This document shows positions 53,604 to 62,474 of a stretch of 64,000 nt of DNA, piece after piece (position 1 is the first letter of the stretch; every line of letters begins with the position of its first letter). The notes beneath the pieces were generated by a model. That model was not told the DNA's origin, did not search any database, and saw nothing but the letters and a program-made list of their open reading frames with translations. A program made the position numbers and the translations under genes. Source of the stretch: an uncultured bacterium (lineage in GTDB: Bacteria > Verrucomicrobiota > Kiritimatiellia > CAIKKV01 > CAITUY01); contig CAITUY010000246.1 in the NCBI GenBank assembly GCA_903895695.1, positions 1-64,000 of the forward strand. Reading direction: 5' to 3'.

Positions 53604-53807
53604 ATGAATTCCATGGAGTCAGGTCGTTTGATCCGGAAGCGACGCGTATCGCTCCGCATCGATCAGCGGGCGTTGAGCGAGATCGCAGGAGTTTCCGTTC
53701 ACACCCTCAGCAACATCGAGGCCGGGAAAGGCAACCCAACGGTCGCGATACTGGAACGACTGCTGAACGCGCTGGGGATGGAGTTTCGCATCCAGGTCAA
53801 GGAGTAG
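53604..53807 (+). CDS. hipB: HipB-like XRE-family antitoxin/repressor
   Basis: 67 aa. An XRE helix-turn-helix (IRKRRVSLRIDQRALSEIAGVSVHTLSNIEAGKGNPTVAILERLLNALGMEF). A second ATG three codons in is possible. It is the first of three genes in the order HTH, small HipA-N-like protein, kinase, as in HipBST systems. It would repress the operon. Confidence 0.88.
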   Translation: MNSMESGRLIRKRRVSLRIDQRALSEIAGVSVHTLSNIEAGKGNPTVAILERLLNALGMEFRIQVKE

Positions 53808-53816
53808 AGGTAGCCA

Positions 53817-54146
53817 GTGAACAGAAGCGGCAAGGTCTTCAGTGGCGGGCACTTTGCCGGCCGCATCGAGGAATTATCGGACGGCTACCGATTCGCCTAT
53901 GATGCCGAATATCTCGCGTCACCCGAAACGCATGCGATCAGCCTGACCCTTCCAAAGCGGTCTGAGCCCTTTACCTCCGCGGTCTTGTTCCCCTTTTTCT
54001 TTGGGCTTCTTGCCGAGGGAATCCTTAAAGACACGCAATGCCGGAAGCTGAAGCTCGATGAGAACGATCACTTCGGCCGCCTGCTCAAAACGGCACACAG
54101 CGACACCATCGGTGACGTCACGGTTGTTGAGGAGACGGAGGCCTAG
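53817..54146 (+). CDS. hipS: HipS-like small antitoxin (HipA N-terminal-like domain)
   Basis: 109 aa from a GTG with GAGG six bases upstream. GGHFAGRIEELSDGYRFAYDAEYLAS and ISLTLPKRSEPFTSAVLFPFFFGLLAEG match the N-subdomain of HipA, here a separate protein. In HipBST modules HipS, not HipB, neutralises the kinase. The kinase gene starts at the next base after its stop. Confidence 0.88.
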   Translation: MNRSGKVFSGGHFAGRIEELSDGYRFAYDAEYLASPETHAISLTLPKRSEPFTSAVLFPFFFGLLAEGILKDTQCRKLKLDENDHFGRLLKTAHSDTIGDVTVVEETEA

Positions 54147-55133
54147 ATGTTCCGCTGCCTGTCAACTATGGCCGTGTTACCCGCGGAGGGGTACACGCGC
54201 GTGGCCGAGAGAGCCCTGGCGGGCGGCAGCCGGAGGTTCCCTTTCCGCCTCGAGTTCAATCGCACTGACGTGGTCGAGTTCCGGATGAAGGCGGCCGAGC
54301 ATATGTCCATCTCGGGAATCCAGGACAAAATATCCCTGAAGTTGGTCCGCGGGCGACTCGTGCCCACCGACAAGGATGGAGAGTATATCCTCAAACCCGT
54401 ACCGTCCGCGGACATCCCCCGCTTTAAGAGCGATGTGCCGGCCAATGAACACCTCACGATGCAGATTGCCGCGCAGGTCTTCGGCATCACGACGGCCGTG
54501 AACGCCGTGATCCACTTCGCGGACGGAGAACTTGCGTACATCACCCGCCGATTCGACCGACGTGATGGAAACAAGATTCCCCAGGAGGACTTCTGCCAGC
54601 TCTCCAATCGGTCCGAGCAGACCAGGGGCAGGAACTACAAGTATGACGGCACCTATGAGGAAGTGGGACGCATTCTCAAGCAGTACTGCAAGGCATACCC
54701 TGTGGAGGTGGAGAAGCTGTTTGTTCGGATTGCCTTCAACTACGTCTTCTCGAACGGTGATGCGCACTTAAAGAACTTCTCGCTCTATGGCAGCGAGTTC
54801 GGAGACCACATCCTGACACCGGCCTACGACCTGATCTGTACGTCCCTGCACTTCCCTGAAGAGGGCCGGACCGCCCTTGAGCTGTTCGACTCCCATGAGA
54901 GCGAGCATTTTCACAAGAACGCATTCTATGGCCGATCGGATTTCCTGCACCTGGCGGAGGTCTACGGGATGAATATGGCACGCGCCGAACGGCTGCTTGA
55001 CCAGTTCCAGTCCAGGGAGGATGCTTCCACCGATCTCATTCGGCGATCATTCCTGAGCGAAACGGCGCAGACAGACTTCCGCACCAGATCCGACGACCGT
55101 CTAAAGGCAATCAGTAAGCCCGACCACGCGTGA
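54147..55133 (+). CDS. hipT: HipT-like serine/threonine kinase toxin
   Basis: 328 aa. The Gly-rich loop carries SISGIQDKISL, with the two serines of the S-I-S autophosphorylation motif known in HipT. The catalytic loop is FSNGDAHLKNFSL (Asp and Asn), and the metal-binding Asp lies in LTPAYDLICT. The length and lack of the N-subdomain fit HipT, not full-length HipA. The characterised HipT phosphorylates tryptophanyl-tRNA synthetase; the target here is not known. Confidence 0.92.
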   Translation: MFRCLSTMAVLPAEGYTRVAERALAGGSRRFPFRLEFNRTDVVEFRMKAAEHMSISGIQDKISLKLVRGRLVPTDKDGEYILKPVPSADIPRFKSDVPANEHLTMQIAAQVFGITTAVNAVIHFADGELAYITRRFDRRDGNKIPQEDFCQLSNRSEQTRGRNYKYDGTYEEVGRILKQYCKAYPVEVEKLFVRIAFNYVFSNGDAHLKNFSLYGSEFGDHILTPAYDLICTSLHFPEEGRTALELFDSHESEHFHKNAFYGRSDFLHLAEVYGMNMARAERLLDQFQSREDASTDLIRRSFLSETAQTDFRTRSDDRLKAISKPDHA

Positions 55134-55180
55134 CCCGCGACTGGAAAAGTATAGTCAACTAGAATTTGAAAGTCCTGGCT

Positions 55181-56047
55181 CTATCGGCACAGCTTCAGGA
55201 ACTGCTCGACCGTCCTGGCAGCCAACCCGGCGTCGGGAATCGCCAGATCAGGGAGGCGTGAGAACGGGATCATCTCGGCCGTCAGCGGCCCCGCATACTT
55301 GGCTTCCGCCAGCGCCTTGAAGACTGCCGGGAAGTCGACCTCGCCCGTGTTGATGTCTTCGCCGAACCCGTGCAGATTCCCGCCGGCCAGCGAGTCACCC
55401 TGCCAATTCTTGATATGCACGGCCTTGATCCGGCTTCCCAGCGCCTGGATGTAGTCCTGTGGCCTGACGTACAGCAAGCAGTTGCCCACATCGAAATACA
55501 TGCCGATCCAGCCCGACTTGAACTGGTCCAGGTAGTACCGCCACTCCACCGGCGAGAACAGAAAACGGCCCCAGACGTTCTCCAGCCCGATGCTGACCCC
55601 GAGATCCTGAGCCACGGGCTCAAGCTCAAGGATGGATTTCACGGACTGTTGCCAGACCGTCTCATAGTTGGTCACGGGGCGGCTCGGGTCCCAAGCGACT
55701 CGTGAAGTGCCGGGCACAACCAAGACGGTTTCAGCACCGAGCCATTTTGCGATCTGAAGGTATTTCCTAGTGAAGTCGATCGCCCGGCGTCTTTCAGACT
55801 CATCCGGCGAACCGAGCGATGTCCCCCAATAGAACCCGGTGGCGAGGGTCCTGAGCCCGATGCCCTGCTTTCGGGCGAACTCCGCCACCTTCCGGCAGTC
55901 ACCTTCGGAGACGTCGGTCTTGATGGCGTCGCCAACCGTGAGTTCCACTCCGTCGAGACCGGCCTTCTTCGCCCACTCGATGAACTCAAGCGGCGATTTC
56001 TCCCCGGCGAACCCGCCGAACACCCAGTAGTTCAGAGCCTTGTACAT
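55181..56047 (-). CDS. Sugar phosphate isomerase/epimerase-family TIM-barrel protein
   Basis: 288 aa. Xylose-isomerase-like barrel: FIEWAKKAGLDGVELTVGDA, LGVSIGLENVWGRFLFSPVEW, GMYFDVGNCLLYVRP, IKAVHIKNWQGD and PLTAEMIPF give the typical Glu, Asp, His and Glu metal ligands. Nine bases after the oxidoreductase gene, so a partner in the same sugar pathway, perhaps oxidising and isomerising a glycoside-derived sugar (inference). Confidence 0.9.
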   Translation of the reverse strand: MYKALNYWVFGGFAGEKSPLEFIEWAKKAGLDGVELTVGDAIKTDVSEGDCRKVAEFARKQGIGLRTLATGFYWGTSLGSPDESERRRAIDFTRKYLQIAKWLGAETVLVVPGTSRVAWDPSRPVTNYETVWQQSVKSILELEPVAQDLGVSIGLENVWGRFLFSPVEWRYYLDQFKSGWIGMYFDVGNCLLYVRPQDYIQALGSRIKAVHIKNWQGDSLAGGNLHGFGEDINTGEVDFPAVFKALAEAKYAGPLTAEMIPFSRLPDLAIPDAGLAARTVEQFLKLCR

Positions 56048-56056
56048 GAATGATCC

Positions 56057-57244
56057 TCACGCCGGGTAAGGCACGTTCAGGAACTGCCGCTGTTCGGCCG
56101 ACTGGCGGCAGGTCAAACAGACCAGGGCACTCTGGATGCCGGCGGCCAGCGGACTGCGGCTGGGCTTCTGCTCCCTTATCGCCCGCAAAAAGTCGTATCC
56201 GAGTTCCATGTCGCCGCCGCCATGTCCGCCCGTCTCCGAACCCATCTTGTAGGACACGGTTTCGTTCTCGTGGTGGCGGGTCAGCTTCAGCACATTCGTG
56301 TACCAGTCGAAATGGATGGTGCCATCATATCCGATCAGGGTGGCCCCACGGGCGCCGGCATCGCGGCGGGCGAAGAAGTTCTGCGTGTAGACGCCCTGGA
56401 GGCCGGACTCGAACTGTATGAGGCAGGACGACGAATCCTCGTTGCAGCCGACGGCATCGTTGCCGATATCCACGCTGAAGCAGCACGGATGATCGGCGTT
56501 GCCGCGCCAACCCGGCTGCAGGCCGGTCTGCCTGTTCTTCCAGAACGGGCTTTCAGGACACGTCTCGAATTCGTCGCACGCCGTGCAGTGCAGGCCGGCC
56601 GGCTTGTCGCCGCCATAGACCCGCGCGCGGCTCATCATCGCCGCGACCTGCTTCGGCCGGTCCCCGGCGACGAAGCAGAGGTAGTCGATGTCGTGCGTCG
56701 CCTTCTGCAGGAACAGGCCCTGCGTGGTGCCAAAATCCCGATACCAGCAATCAAAGTAGATGGAACCATACGGCACGTTGTTGACGGCCTGGATATGCTC
56801 CAGGCGCCCGATGGCGCCCTCTTCAATCAACTGTTTCGCCCTCAAGGCGAGCGGGCTGAGCCGCAACGGGAACGACACCACGCAGGGAGCCGTGTAGCGC
56901 TTGGAGGCCTCATGCAAAGCCAGTATCTGCTCCAAGTTCACGGCAACGGGTTTCTCGAGGTACATCGGCAGGTTGCGCGACATGACCTTGATCGCCATGG
57001 GGGTATGCAGGGTGCAGCGCGTGCCGATCAGCACGCCATCCAACCGCTCGGAATCGAGCATCCGGTCCGCGTCGTCGTAGAAGGTGATGCCTTCCGCTTC
57101 GGCGCCGAGTTGCCGGCGGATCTCGTCGTTACGAATATCCGTGATGGCCGCCACCTTCACCGTGTCGTCCAAGGCCCGGATGCACGATTTGATCACGCCC
57201 GAAATGCGTCCGCCGTACCCGATCACCCCCACGCGCAATGCCAT
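56057..57244 (-). CDS. Gfo/Idh/MocA-family oxidoreductase
   Basis: 395 aa from the ATG at 57244, with GGGAG eight bases upstream. Rossmann start LRVGVIGYGGRISGVIKSC, the EKP motif in PMYLEKPVAVNLEQ, and the C-terminal alpha/beta substrate domain. An unusual cysteine-rich stretch, HCTACDEFETCPESPFWKNR, lies near the middle and could hold a metal. It acts on sugars or cyclitols with NAD(P). Between the 1133-aa exported protein and the isomerase gene. Confidence 0.92.
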   Translation of the reverse strand: MALRVGVIGYGGRISGVIKSCIRALDDTVKVAAITDIRNDEIRRQLGAEAEGITFYDDADRMLDSERLDGVLIGTRCTLHTPMAIKVMSRNLPMYLEKPVAVNLEQILALHEASKRYTAPCVVSFPLRLSPLALRAKQLIEEGAIGRLEHIQAVNNVPYGSIYFDCWYRDFGTTQGLFLQKATHDIDYLCFVAGDRPKQVAAMMSRARVYGGDKPAGLHCTACDEFETCPESPFWKNRQTGLQPGWRGNADHPCCFSVDIGNDAVGCNEDSSSCLIQFESGLQGVYTQNFFARRDAGARGATLIGYDGTIHFDWYTNVLKLTRHHENETVSYKMGSETGGHGGGDMELGYDFLRAIREQKPSRSPLAAGIQSALVCLTCRQSAEQRQFLNVPYPA

Positions 57245-57264
57245 GATGCTGTCTCCCTGACAAG

Positions 57265-60200
57265 CTACCGTGCCTTCACCGTCCACACCCGGCTTGACCC
57301 CGCTGCCAGTTCAACCGTCTCCTTGAAATCAAAGACGGTCCAGCCGGGATTGGCATTGAGCTTCACCTTCATGGGTTTATCGCCAGGATTATGCGCCTCC
57401 ACGCACCACACGCCCGGCTCCTGCCATGCCACCAGCAGCTTCGCGTCCGGATTGTCGGCCGTCACCGGGTGCCCGATGAAGAGGTCGCTGTCCGCGTCGG
57501 TCAGGTCGAGCTGCGCGTAGGCCCGGCCCTCCCGAATCGGCAGGGACCGCGTATTGCCCGTCACTTCGGGCGGCGCCAGCTTCCGGCCCCGGTCCAGGAG
57601 CTGAACGGACCAGTTATCGTTCAGGCCCTCCACAGAGCAGGTCAGCAGGCCCGGCAGGTCCACCTTCGGGATCTTCGCCTCGATCCCGTTCCCTTCCTTC
57701 CCGTCCAGACGCCACACAAGGTAGTTGTCCAACTGCTTCCCGCGGGTGAGCGTCGGGGCATAGGCTGTCTGGCCGGGTCTCGTCACGCCGAACTTCTCGG
57801 CGAACTCCAGCAGCTTCGCCGCGGATGTCCCGCCTTTCACCCCGGCAAACGCCACCTGGTAATGGATCCGGCTGCCCTTCTCCATCCGCGGTTGCGGCGG
57901 CTTGTAACTCAGGGTGAAGTTCCCGTTCCGGAAGTAGCGGTACTGGAGCGGTCCTTCCATGGGGATCAGCACCTCGCAGCCGCCAACATTCTCATGGATG
58001 CCGACGACCCCGCGCTCAAAGGGCGCAAACGGCAAGTCATTCGTTCCCGGCGAAGCGACGGGCTTGCCATCGCGATAGAAGACCCATCCGGCCATGTCGG
58101 GATACATGATCTGCATGCCCGCTTTTTCGTCGAACGTGACGGCGTCTTTCAAGGTCACGTCAGTCTCATGCCAGCCGATCCGGAAGGCGTTGGGCGGGAT
58201 CCAGTTGCCGGCCACCGTCCGGGACCAACCCGAGACCTTGCAGGGCGGAATCAGCCGATACCAACTCGACCACGCGTTGCCGCAATCCATGAAAGGCCGG
58301 CCATAGGGGTGCCCGAGCGGCGAGACCTCGCTGGCCACGTCCGCCGGATCATAGGCCAGGCGGTAGTTGCCCTGCCCCATTGCGATATCGGGTCCCATCA
58401 GGTACGTGGTTGGATAAGCGAAGAAATGGCGATACTCGCCCGGAACGCTCAACTCGAAGTTCAGGGTGCACACGGGAAAGCCTATCGGCTGCCCGTCGAT
58501 CGGCAATGTCGGCGAGGGCTGGGTCAGCGAAATGGCAGGCTGAACGCTCATGTCCAGCCGGCCCTTCGAGGGCGTCACGCCCATGTTTCCCTTGAACCCG
58601 GCCGGCGTCCACATCTGTTCACCCGCCTTGGAGCGCAACCGGGAGTCGCCGAGGAAATTGCAGCGGTCGCTGCAGATGAACTCCTGCCCCATCAGGTTCC
58701 GATTCCAGTAAGCCATGCTGACGGCCTTGCGTCCCTGCGTATCCTCCACGATCAGCAACAAGCCCTGCTGCTGCGAGTTGGCCAGCACCAAATCGCGTTC
58801 GAAGGTCTTATCCCCGTTGGTCAGCCAATGCCGCAACACACTGCGGTCGGCATCCCGGACTTCAACGGACTTCAACCCGGCGTCCGACGCCACTTTCAGG
58901 CGCATCCGGAACTCCCACTCGTCCGGACGCCACCATAGGCCATGCGATTCAGCCATGTTGTTGACCGCCGACCAGGCCAGAATGGAGGGGCCCTGCGTGA
59001 TGTACTGTGATCCCATCCCGCAGAAAGACCAGGCGCCGTCGCGGAACTTGCCATTGCGTAGATCCTTGGGATCCCGCATCCACACCACCCGCCAGCCGTC
59101 CTTGACGCGCCGCGACACCTGGGCGGGTGAGCTCATCATTTCAAAAGCCAGGATCGCCTGGCAGCCGCCAATCCCCTGCAGGTAGAGAAAATCATCCATC
59201 GCGTCGTCCACCGGTTTGCCGTCCTCATGCGTGAAGACCGGGAACGAGTTGTAGAGCTTGTAGTCGGCAGGGGGGATGAAATTGGCCTTGTGATTCCAGA
59301 AGCCGGTGAGGGCCTTCTGGACGATCAATTCGTTGATATAGTCAAAATAGACCGCGGTCCGCACCGTGTTGGTCGTCGCCAGGCGTCCGTCCTTGAGCAG
59401 CATTGCCGGCTTGGGAAACCGCACGTCGTCGGCAAACACGTAGAGGTGGTTGCCCTGGGCATCCTCGTAGGTCAGCCCCGGGATCGCGGCAAAGTCGTCG
59501 CTCGATGCGGCGTCGCATTCCTTGATCAGCTTGTCCCACCGCGCCTGGTCCATCTTCAGGCTATCCTCGAGAAATACGATGAATCGCAGCCCGGCCGCCT
59601 TCCCTTCCTTCACGTACTCGGCCACCGTGCCCTTTCCGGATGAAAGAACGGTTCTCGCCCCGACGAGTCCCGGCGTCTGCGGCGCTTCCTTGAGCGGCTC
59701 AATTTTGCTCCAATCATACGCGGGGGGAATCTCCCAGACCTGCGACGGCGGATTCAGGACGAGCGCCGGGGTTTGAGCGCCACCCATGCCGGCCTTCAGC
59801 GACGGTTCAGCCAGCCACTGAAAGACATTCGCAAAGACCCGTAGCCAGTCGCTCGGCTTGCCAGGCGTTCCTTTGCTCAACATGATCTCGATCGAGGGGC
59901 AGTCTGACGGATAGGCAGAGAAGGCCCACGCATACGGGACTGCCGTCACGGCCATGCGCCCCTTGCCCACGTCCCGGGCCGCCAGCAATGCCGGGGCGTT
60001 CGTGTAGGATTTCGGGACCCACGGCTGGATCGGTTCCTCGTGACGCTTGTCCGGCGCTGATCTCATCGAGGCCGCCCCGCGCACCAGCACGGTCCACTCC
60101 GGGCCGAAGTCGTAAGACTGGGTCGGATCCTTCCCGCCGCTGTTGGACCAGATGTAGGTCAGGACGCCGCGCACCCCCGCCTTGACGCGCGGGTCGATCT

Positions 60201-60666
60201 GGTCGCTCCATGAATGCTGCACGTTCATGACATCCGTCACGACGTTCGACGGATCGCTATCCTGAAGCACGTCCCAGCGCGGCCGGGCGCCCAGTTGTGT
60301 CAGCCATTCGTTCATCCGGGTCCACTTCTCCAGGTAGGGTTGCTGCGGTCTCGTGATGAGCACACCCCCGCCCCGGGCCATGAACTCGTCGAGCGCCTTG
60401 CGCTCCGGATCCCCCGCTATTCCATGCTCCCCGCCCATGTAGTCGCCGACCACCGCCACATTGTACTTTCCGCTCGCCAGCCGCTCCACCAACTGGGTTG
60501 CTCCACACACATCCACGTCCACGCCCATGCCGACCAGAGGCTTGACGACATAGGAGTCGTGGAGGCTGCCGTAAAAAAGCACCGCCGGTTTATTCGCCGC
60601 AAGGCCGGTGGACACGAGCATCAGAATGGCTCCGACACAGATGGAAGCTACGTTCTTCATTTTCAT
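57265..60666 (-). CDS. Large exported protein with a glutamine-amidotransferase-like N-terminal fold
   Basis: 1133 aa. Start ATG at 60666 with GGGAGGGG six bases upstream. A signal peptide (IGAILMLVSTGLA-like hydrophobic run) is followed by a region about 28-300 that resembles the amidotransferase-like fold of trehalose-utilisation proteins (PAVLFYGSLHDSYVVKPLVGMGVDV, KYNVAVVGDYMGG, ALDEFMARGGGVLITRPQ). The middle (about 400-560) has PHP- or polymerase-like stretches (GLRFIVFLEDSLKMDQARWDKLIKECDA, FAAIPGLTYEDAQGNHLYVFADDV). The rest is beta-rich. No catalytic set is firm. Heads a three-gene sugar operon. Confidence 0.75.
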   Translation of the reverse strand: MKMKNVASICVGAILMLVSTGLAANKPAVLFYGSLHDSYVVKPLVGMGVDVDVCGATQLVERLASGKYNVAVVGDYMGGEHGIAGDPERKALDEFMARGGGVLITRPQQPYLEKWTRMNEWLTQLGARPRWDVLQDSDPSNVVTDVMNVQHSWSDQIDPRVKAGVRGVLTYIWSNSGGKDPTQSYDFGPEWTVLVRGAASMRSAPDKRHEEPIQPWVPKSYTNAPALLAARDVGKGRMAVTAVPYAWAFSAYPSDCPSIEIMLSKGTPGKPSDWLRVFANVFQWLAEPSLKAGMGGAQTPALVLNPPSQVWEIPPAYDWSKIEPLKEAPQTPGLVGARTVLSSGKGTVAEYVKEGKAAGLRFIVFLEDSLKMDQARWDKLIKECDAASSDDFAAIPGLTYEDAQGNHLYVFADDVRFPKPAMLLKDGRLATTNTVRTAVYFDYINELIVQKALTGFWNHKANFIPPADYKLYNSFPVFTHEDGKPVDDAMDDFLYLQGIGGCQAILAFEMMSSPAQVSRRVKDGWRVVWMRDPKDLRNGKFRDGAWSFCGMGSQYITQGPSILAWSAVNNMAESHGLWWRPDEWEFRMRLKVASDAGLKSVEVRDADRSVLRHWLTNGDKTFERDLVLANSQQQGLLLIVEDTQGRKAVSMAYWNRNLMGQEFICSDRCNFLGDSRLRSKAGEQMWTPAGFKGNMGVTPSKGRLDMSVQPAISLTQPSPTLPIDGQPIGFPVCTLNFELSVPGEYRHFFAYPTTYLMGPDIAMGQGNYRLAYDPADVASEVSPLGHPYGRPFMDCGNAWSSWYRLIPPCKVSGWSRTVAGNWIPPNAFRIGWHETDVTLKDAVTFDEKAGMQIMYPDMAGWVFYRDGKPVASPGTNDLPFAPFERGVVGIHENVGGCEVLIPMEGPLQYRYFRNGNFTLSYKPPQPRMEKGSRIHYQVAFAGVKGGTSAAKLLEFAEKFGVTRPGQTAYAPTLTRGKQLDNYLVWRLDGKEGNGIEAKIPKVDLPGLLTCSVEGLNDNWSVQLLDRGRKLAPPEVTGNTRSLPIREGRAYAQLDLTDADSDLFIGHPVTADNPDAKLLVAWQEPGVWCVEAHNPGDKPMKVKLNANPGWTVFDFKETVELAAGSSRVWTVKAR

Positions 60667-60725
60667 GCGCTACCCCTCCCTTGTTCCTTGACGATAACTA
60701 ACTCTTCCCAGACTTCTTCAGACCC

Positions 60726-61556
60726 CTATACCTGCACGCGCCGAATACGGGCGGCATCGTCCCGTTGCACGGTGCGGGCGTAGCGGACCGCCGGCAGCCC
60801 GAACAGCATCGTATAATAGTAGTGCCCCGGCACCAGTCCCACAGCCTGTTTGAGATCCGGCAACACTTCCAGCGTCATCTTCGCCATGCCGCACCAGACC
60901 GTGCCCAGGCCGGCGCTCTGGGCCATCAGTTCGAAGTAAGCCAATGCCAGATTCACATCCTCCTGCGGGCAGACGGACTCGGGAGCAGCGGAAATCGCCA
61001 GCAGGTGCGGGGCGCCCCGGAAGATCCTGTCCACGCCCTTCTCGTCCCAGGCCGGCACAGCCTGCAGCAGGTAGGCGAACCGCTCCGGAACCTGCCCCGC
61101 CTTCGCCGCATCGGCCAGCCCCTTGAGGGCCTTGAGCCGGAACCTCTGCATCACGGCCTTGTCGTCGATCACCGTGAACGTCAGGGCCCTCCGGTTGATC
61201 GCGCTGGCGGCATTGGAGAGCGCGTCGAGCAGCCGCTGCACCAGGGCGGGATCCACATTCTCATCGCGGTAGCGCCGCACGCTCCGCCGGCCGCGAACCA
61301 GGGCCATCATCTTCTCAGCGTCAGGAAAGGAACGATCCGTCAGCGGCAGGCTGCGGACAGGATCACGCCCGAAAATGGAGACCGCGGCCGGGGGACAGAC
61401 GGCCAGGCAGTGCTGACACTGGATACAGCGTTCCTCGTTCTCCGGCCGGATGAACGGCACCGCATCGCCGGTCCGCTCAATGATCTGCGACGGGCAATCG
61501 AGCACGCAGAGGTCACACCGCGTACACTTCGCCTGATCAACCACAAACTGCAGCAT
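60726..61556 (-). CDS. Ferredoxin-nitroreductase fusion
   Basis: 276 aa from the ATG at 61556, with GGAGGG six bases upstream. The N-terminus has two 4Fe-4S motifs (CTRCDLCVLDCP and CIQCQHCLAVCP). Residues about 85-276 are a nitroreductase flavoprotein (GRRSVRRYRDENVD, LSNAASAINRRALTFTVI, DVNLALAYFELMAQSAGLGTVWCGM). It probably passes electrons from the clusters to FMN. Divergent from the hydrolase gene. Confidence 0.93.
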   Translation of the reverse strand: MLQFVVDQAKCTRCDLCVLDCPSQIIERTGDAVPFIRPENEERCIQCQHCLAVCPPAAVSIFGRDPVRSLPLTDRSFPDAEKMMALVRGRRSVRRYRDENVDPALVQRLLDALSNAASAINRRALTFTVIDDKAVMQRFRLKALKGLADAAKAGQVPERFAYLLQAVPAWDEKGVDRIFRGAPHLLAISAAPESVCPQEDVNLALAYFELMAQSAGLGTVWCGMAKMTLEVLPDLKQAVGLVPGHYYYTMLFGLPAVRYARTVQRDDAARIRRVQV

Positions 61557-61760
61557 AGGGATCCCTCCATGGAATGCCCTCCTGTGTACTCCTCGGGCAT
61601 CACCCATCGCAAGCAGGAAGAGGCAGACACGATGTGCCAGTCGACATGCGGGCGGCCCTCCGTCATCGCCAGGGCGTCGCGCGATCGCAGAAACCGGGTG
61701 GACTGGCGTCGCGGCCCGCCGTATAGTGCGGCGACCAGTCGTAAGTCGGAGGTAAAAAGC

Positions 61761-62438
61761 ATGGGTCAGCATCCTCATTCGTTTCAGAAGAAAGTCAGGA
61801 TTACCGTTCGGGCCAAGTATTGGCTGTATCTCCCTCCCGGGTACCGGCAGGGAAAGGCCAAGTGGCCGCTCATATTGTTCCTTCATGGCGCCGGGGAACG
61901 CGGCGACGATCTGAGCCAGGTTGCGATACATGGTCCGCCGAAGCTCGTCGCCAAAAAGGGACAGGCGTTGCCCTTTGTCATTGTGTCACCGCAATGCCCG
62001 AAGGATGAGTGGTGGAATAACAAACTGCAGACCGCCACGCTGGAGAGCCTTCTGGATGACGTCGTTTCACGCTACCGCATCGACACGCGGAGAATCTACA
62101 TAACCGGCCTGAGTATGGGCGGTTTCGGCACGTGGACTCTTGCCGCCGCGCATCCCGACCAGTTCGCCGCCATTGCACCGATCTGCGGGGGCGGCAATCC
62201 CGCCGATGCCGCCCGCATCGCTCACCTGCCGGCATGGGTCTTCCATGGGGCCAAAGATGAAGCGGTGCCGCTCAGCCGATCACAGGAGATGGTCAAGGCA
62301 CTCCGGAAGGCAGGCGGCAAGCCCAAGTTTACCGTCTATCCTGACGCCGGGCACGACTCATGGACCGCGGCGTATAGCAACCCTGCCCTCTATCAATGGT
62401 TCCTGCAGCATTCACGCGCTCCGAAGAAACGGCCGTGA
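61761..62438 (+). CDS. Alpha/beta hydrolase (dienelactone-hydrolase/esterase-like)
   Basis: 225 aa from the ATG at 61761, with GGAGGT seven bases upstream; the longer frame is a shadow of the opposite gene. YWLYLPPGYRQGKAKWPLILFLHGAGERGDD holds the oxyanion loop. The catalytic triad is Ser in GLSMGGFGTW, Asp in GAKDEAVP and His in DAGHDSW. No signal peptide. The substrate is unknown. 36 bases before the efflux operon. Confidence 0.9.
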   Translation: MGQHPHSFQKKVRITVRAKYWLYLPPGYRQGKAKWPLILFLHGAGERGDDLSQVAIHGPPKLVAKKGQALPFVIVSPQCPKDEWWNNKLQTATLESLLDDVVSRYRIDTRRIYITGLSMGGFGTWTLAAAHPDQFAAIAPICGGGNPADAARIAHLPAWVFHGAKDEAVPLSRSQEMVKALRKAGGKPKFTVYPDAGHDSWTAAYSNPALYQWFLQHSRAPKKRP

Positions 62439-62474
62439 TGTCACGGCGCTGCACCCTACGCGAAGGAGTCACCC

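Noticed and set aside
53817..55133. HipA gene split by a frameshift
   Set aside because: The middle gene has its own ribosome-binding site and stop, and the kinase has its own start. The lengths match HipS and HipT.
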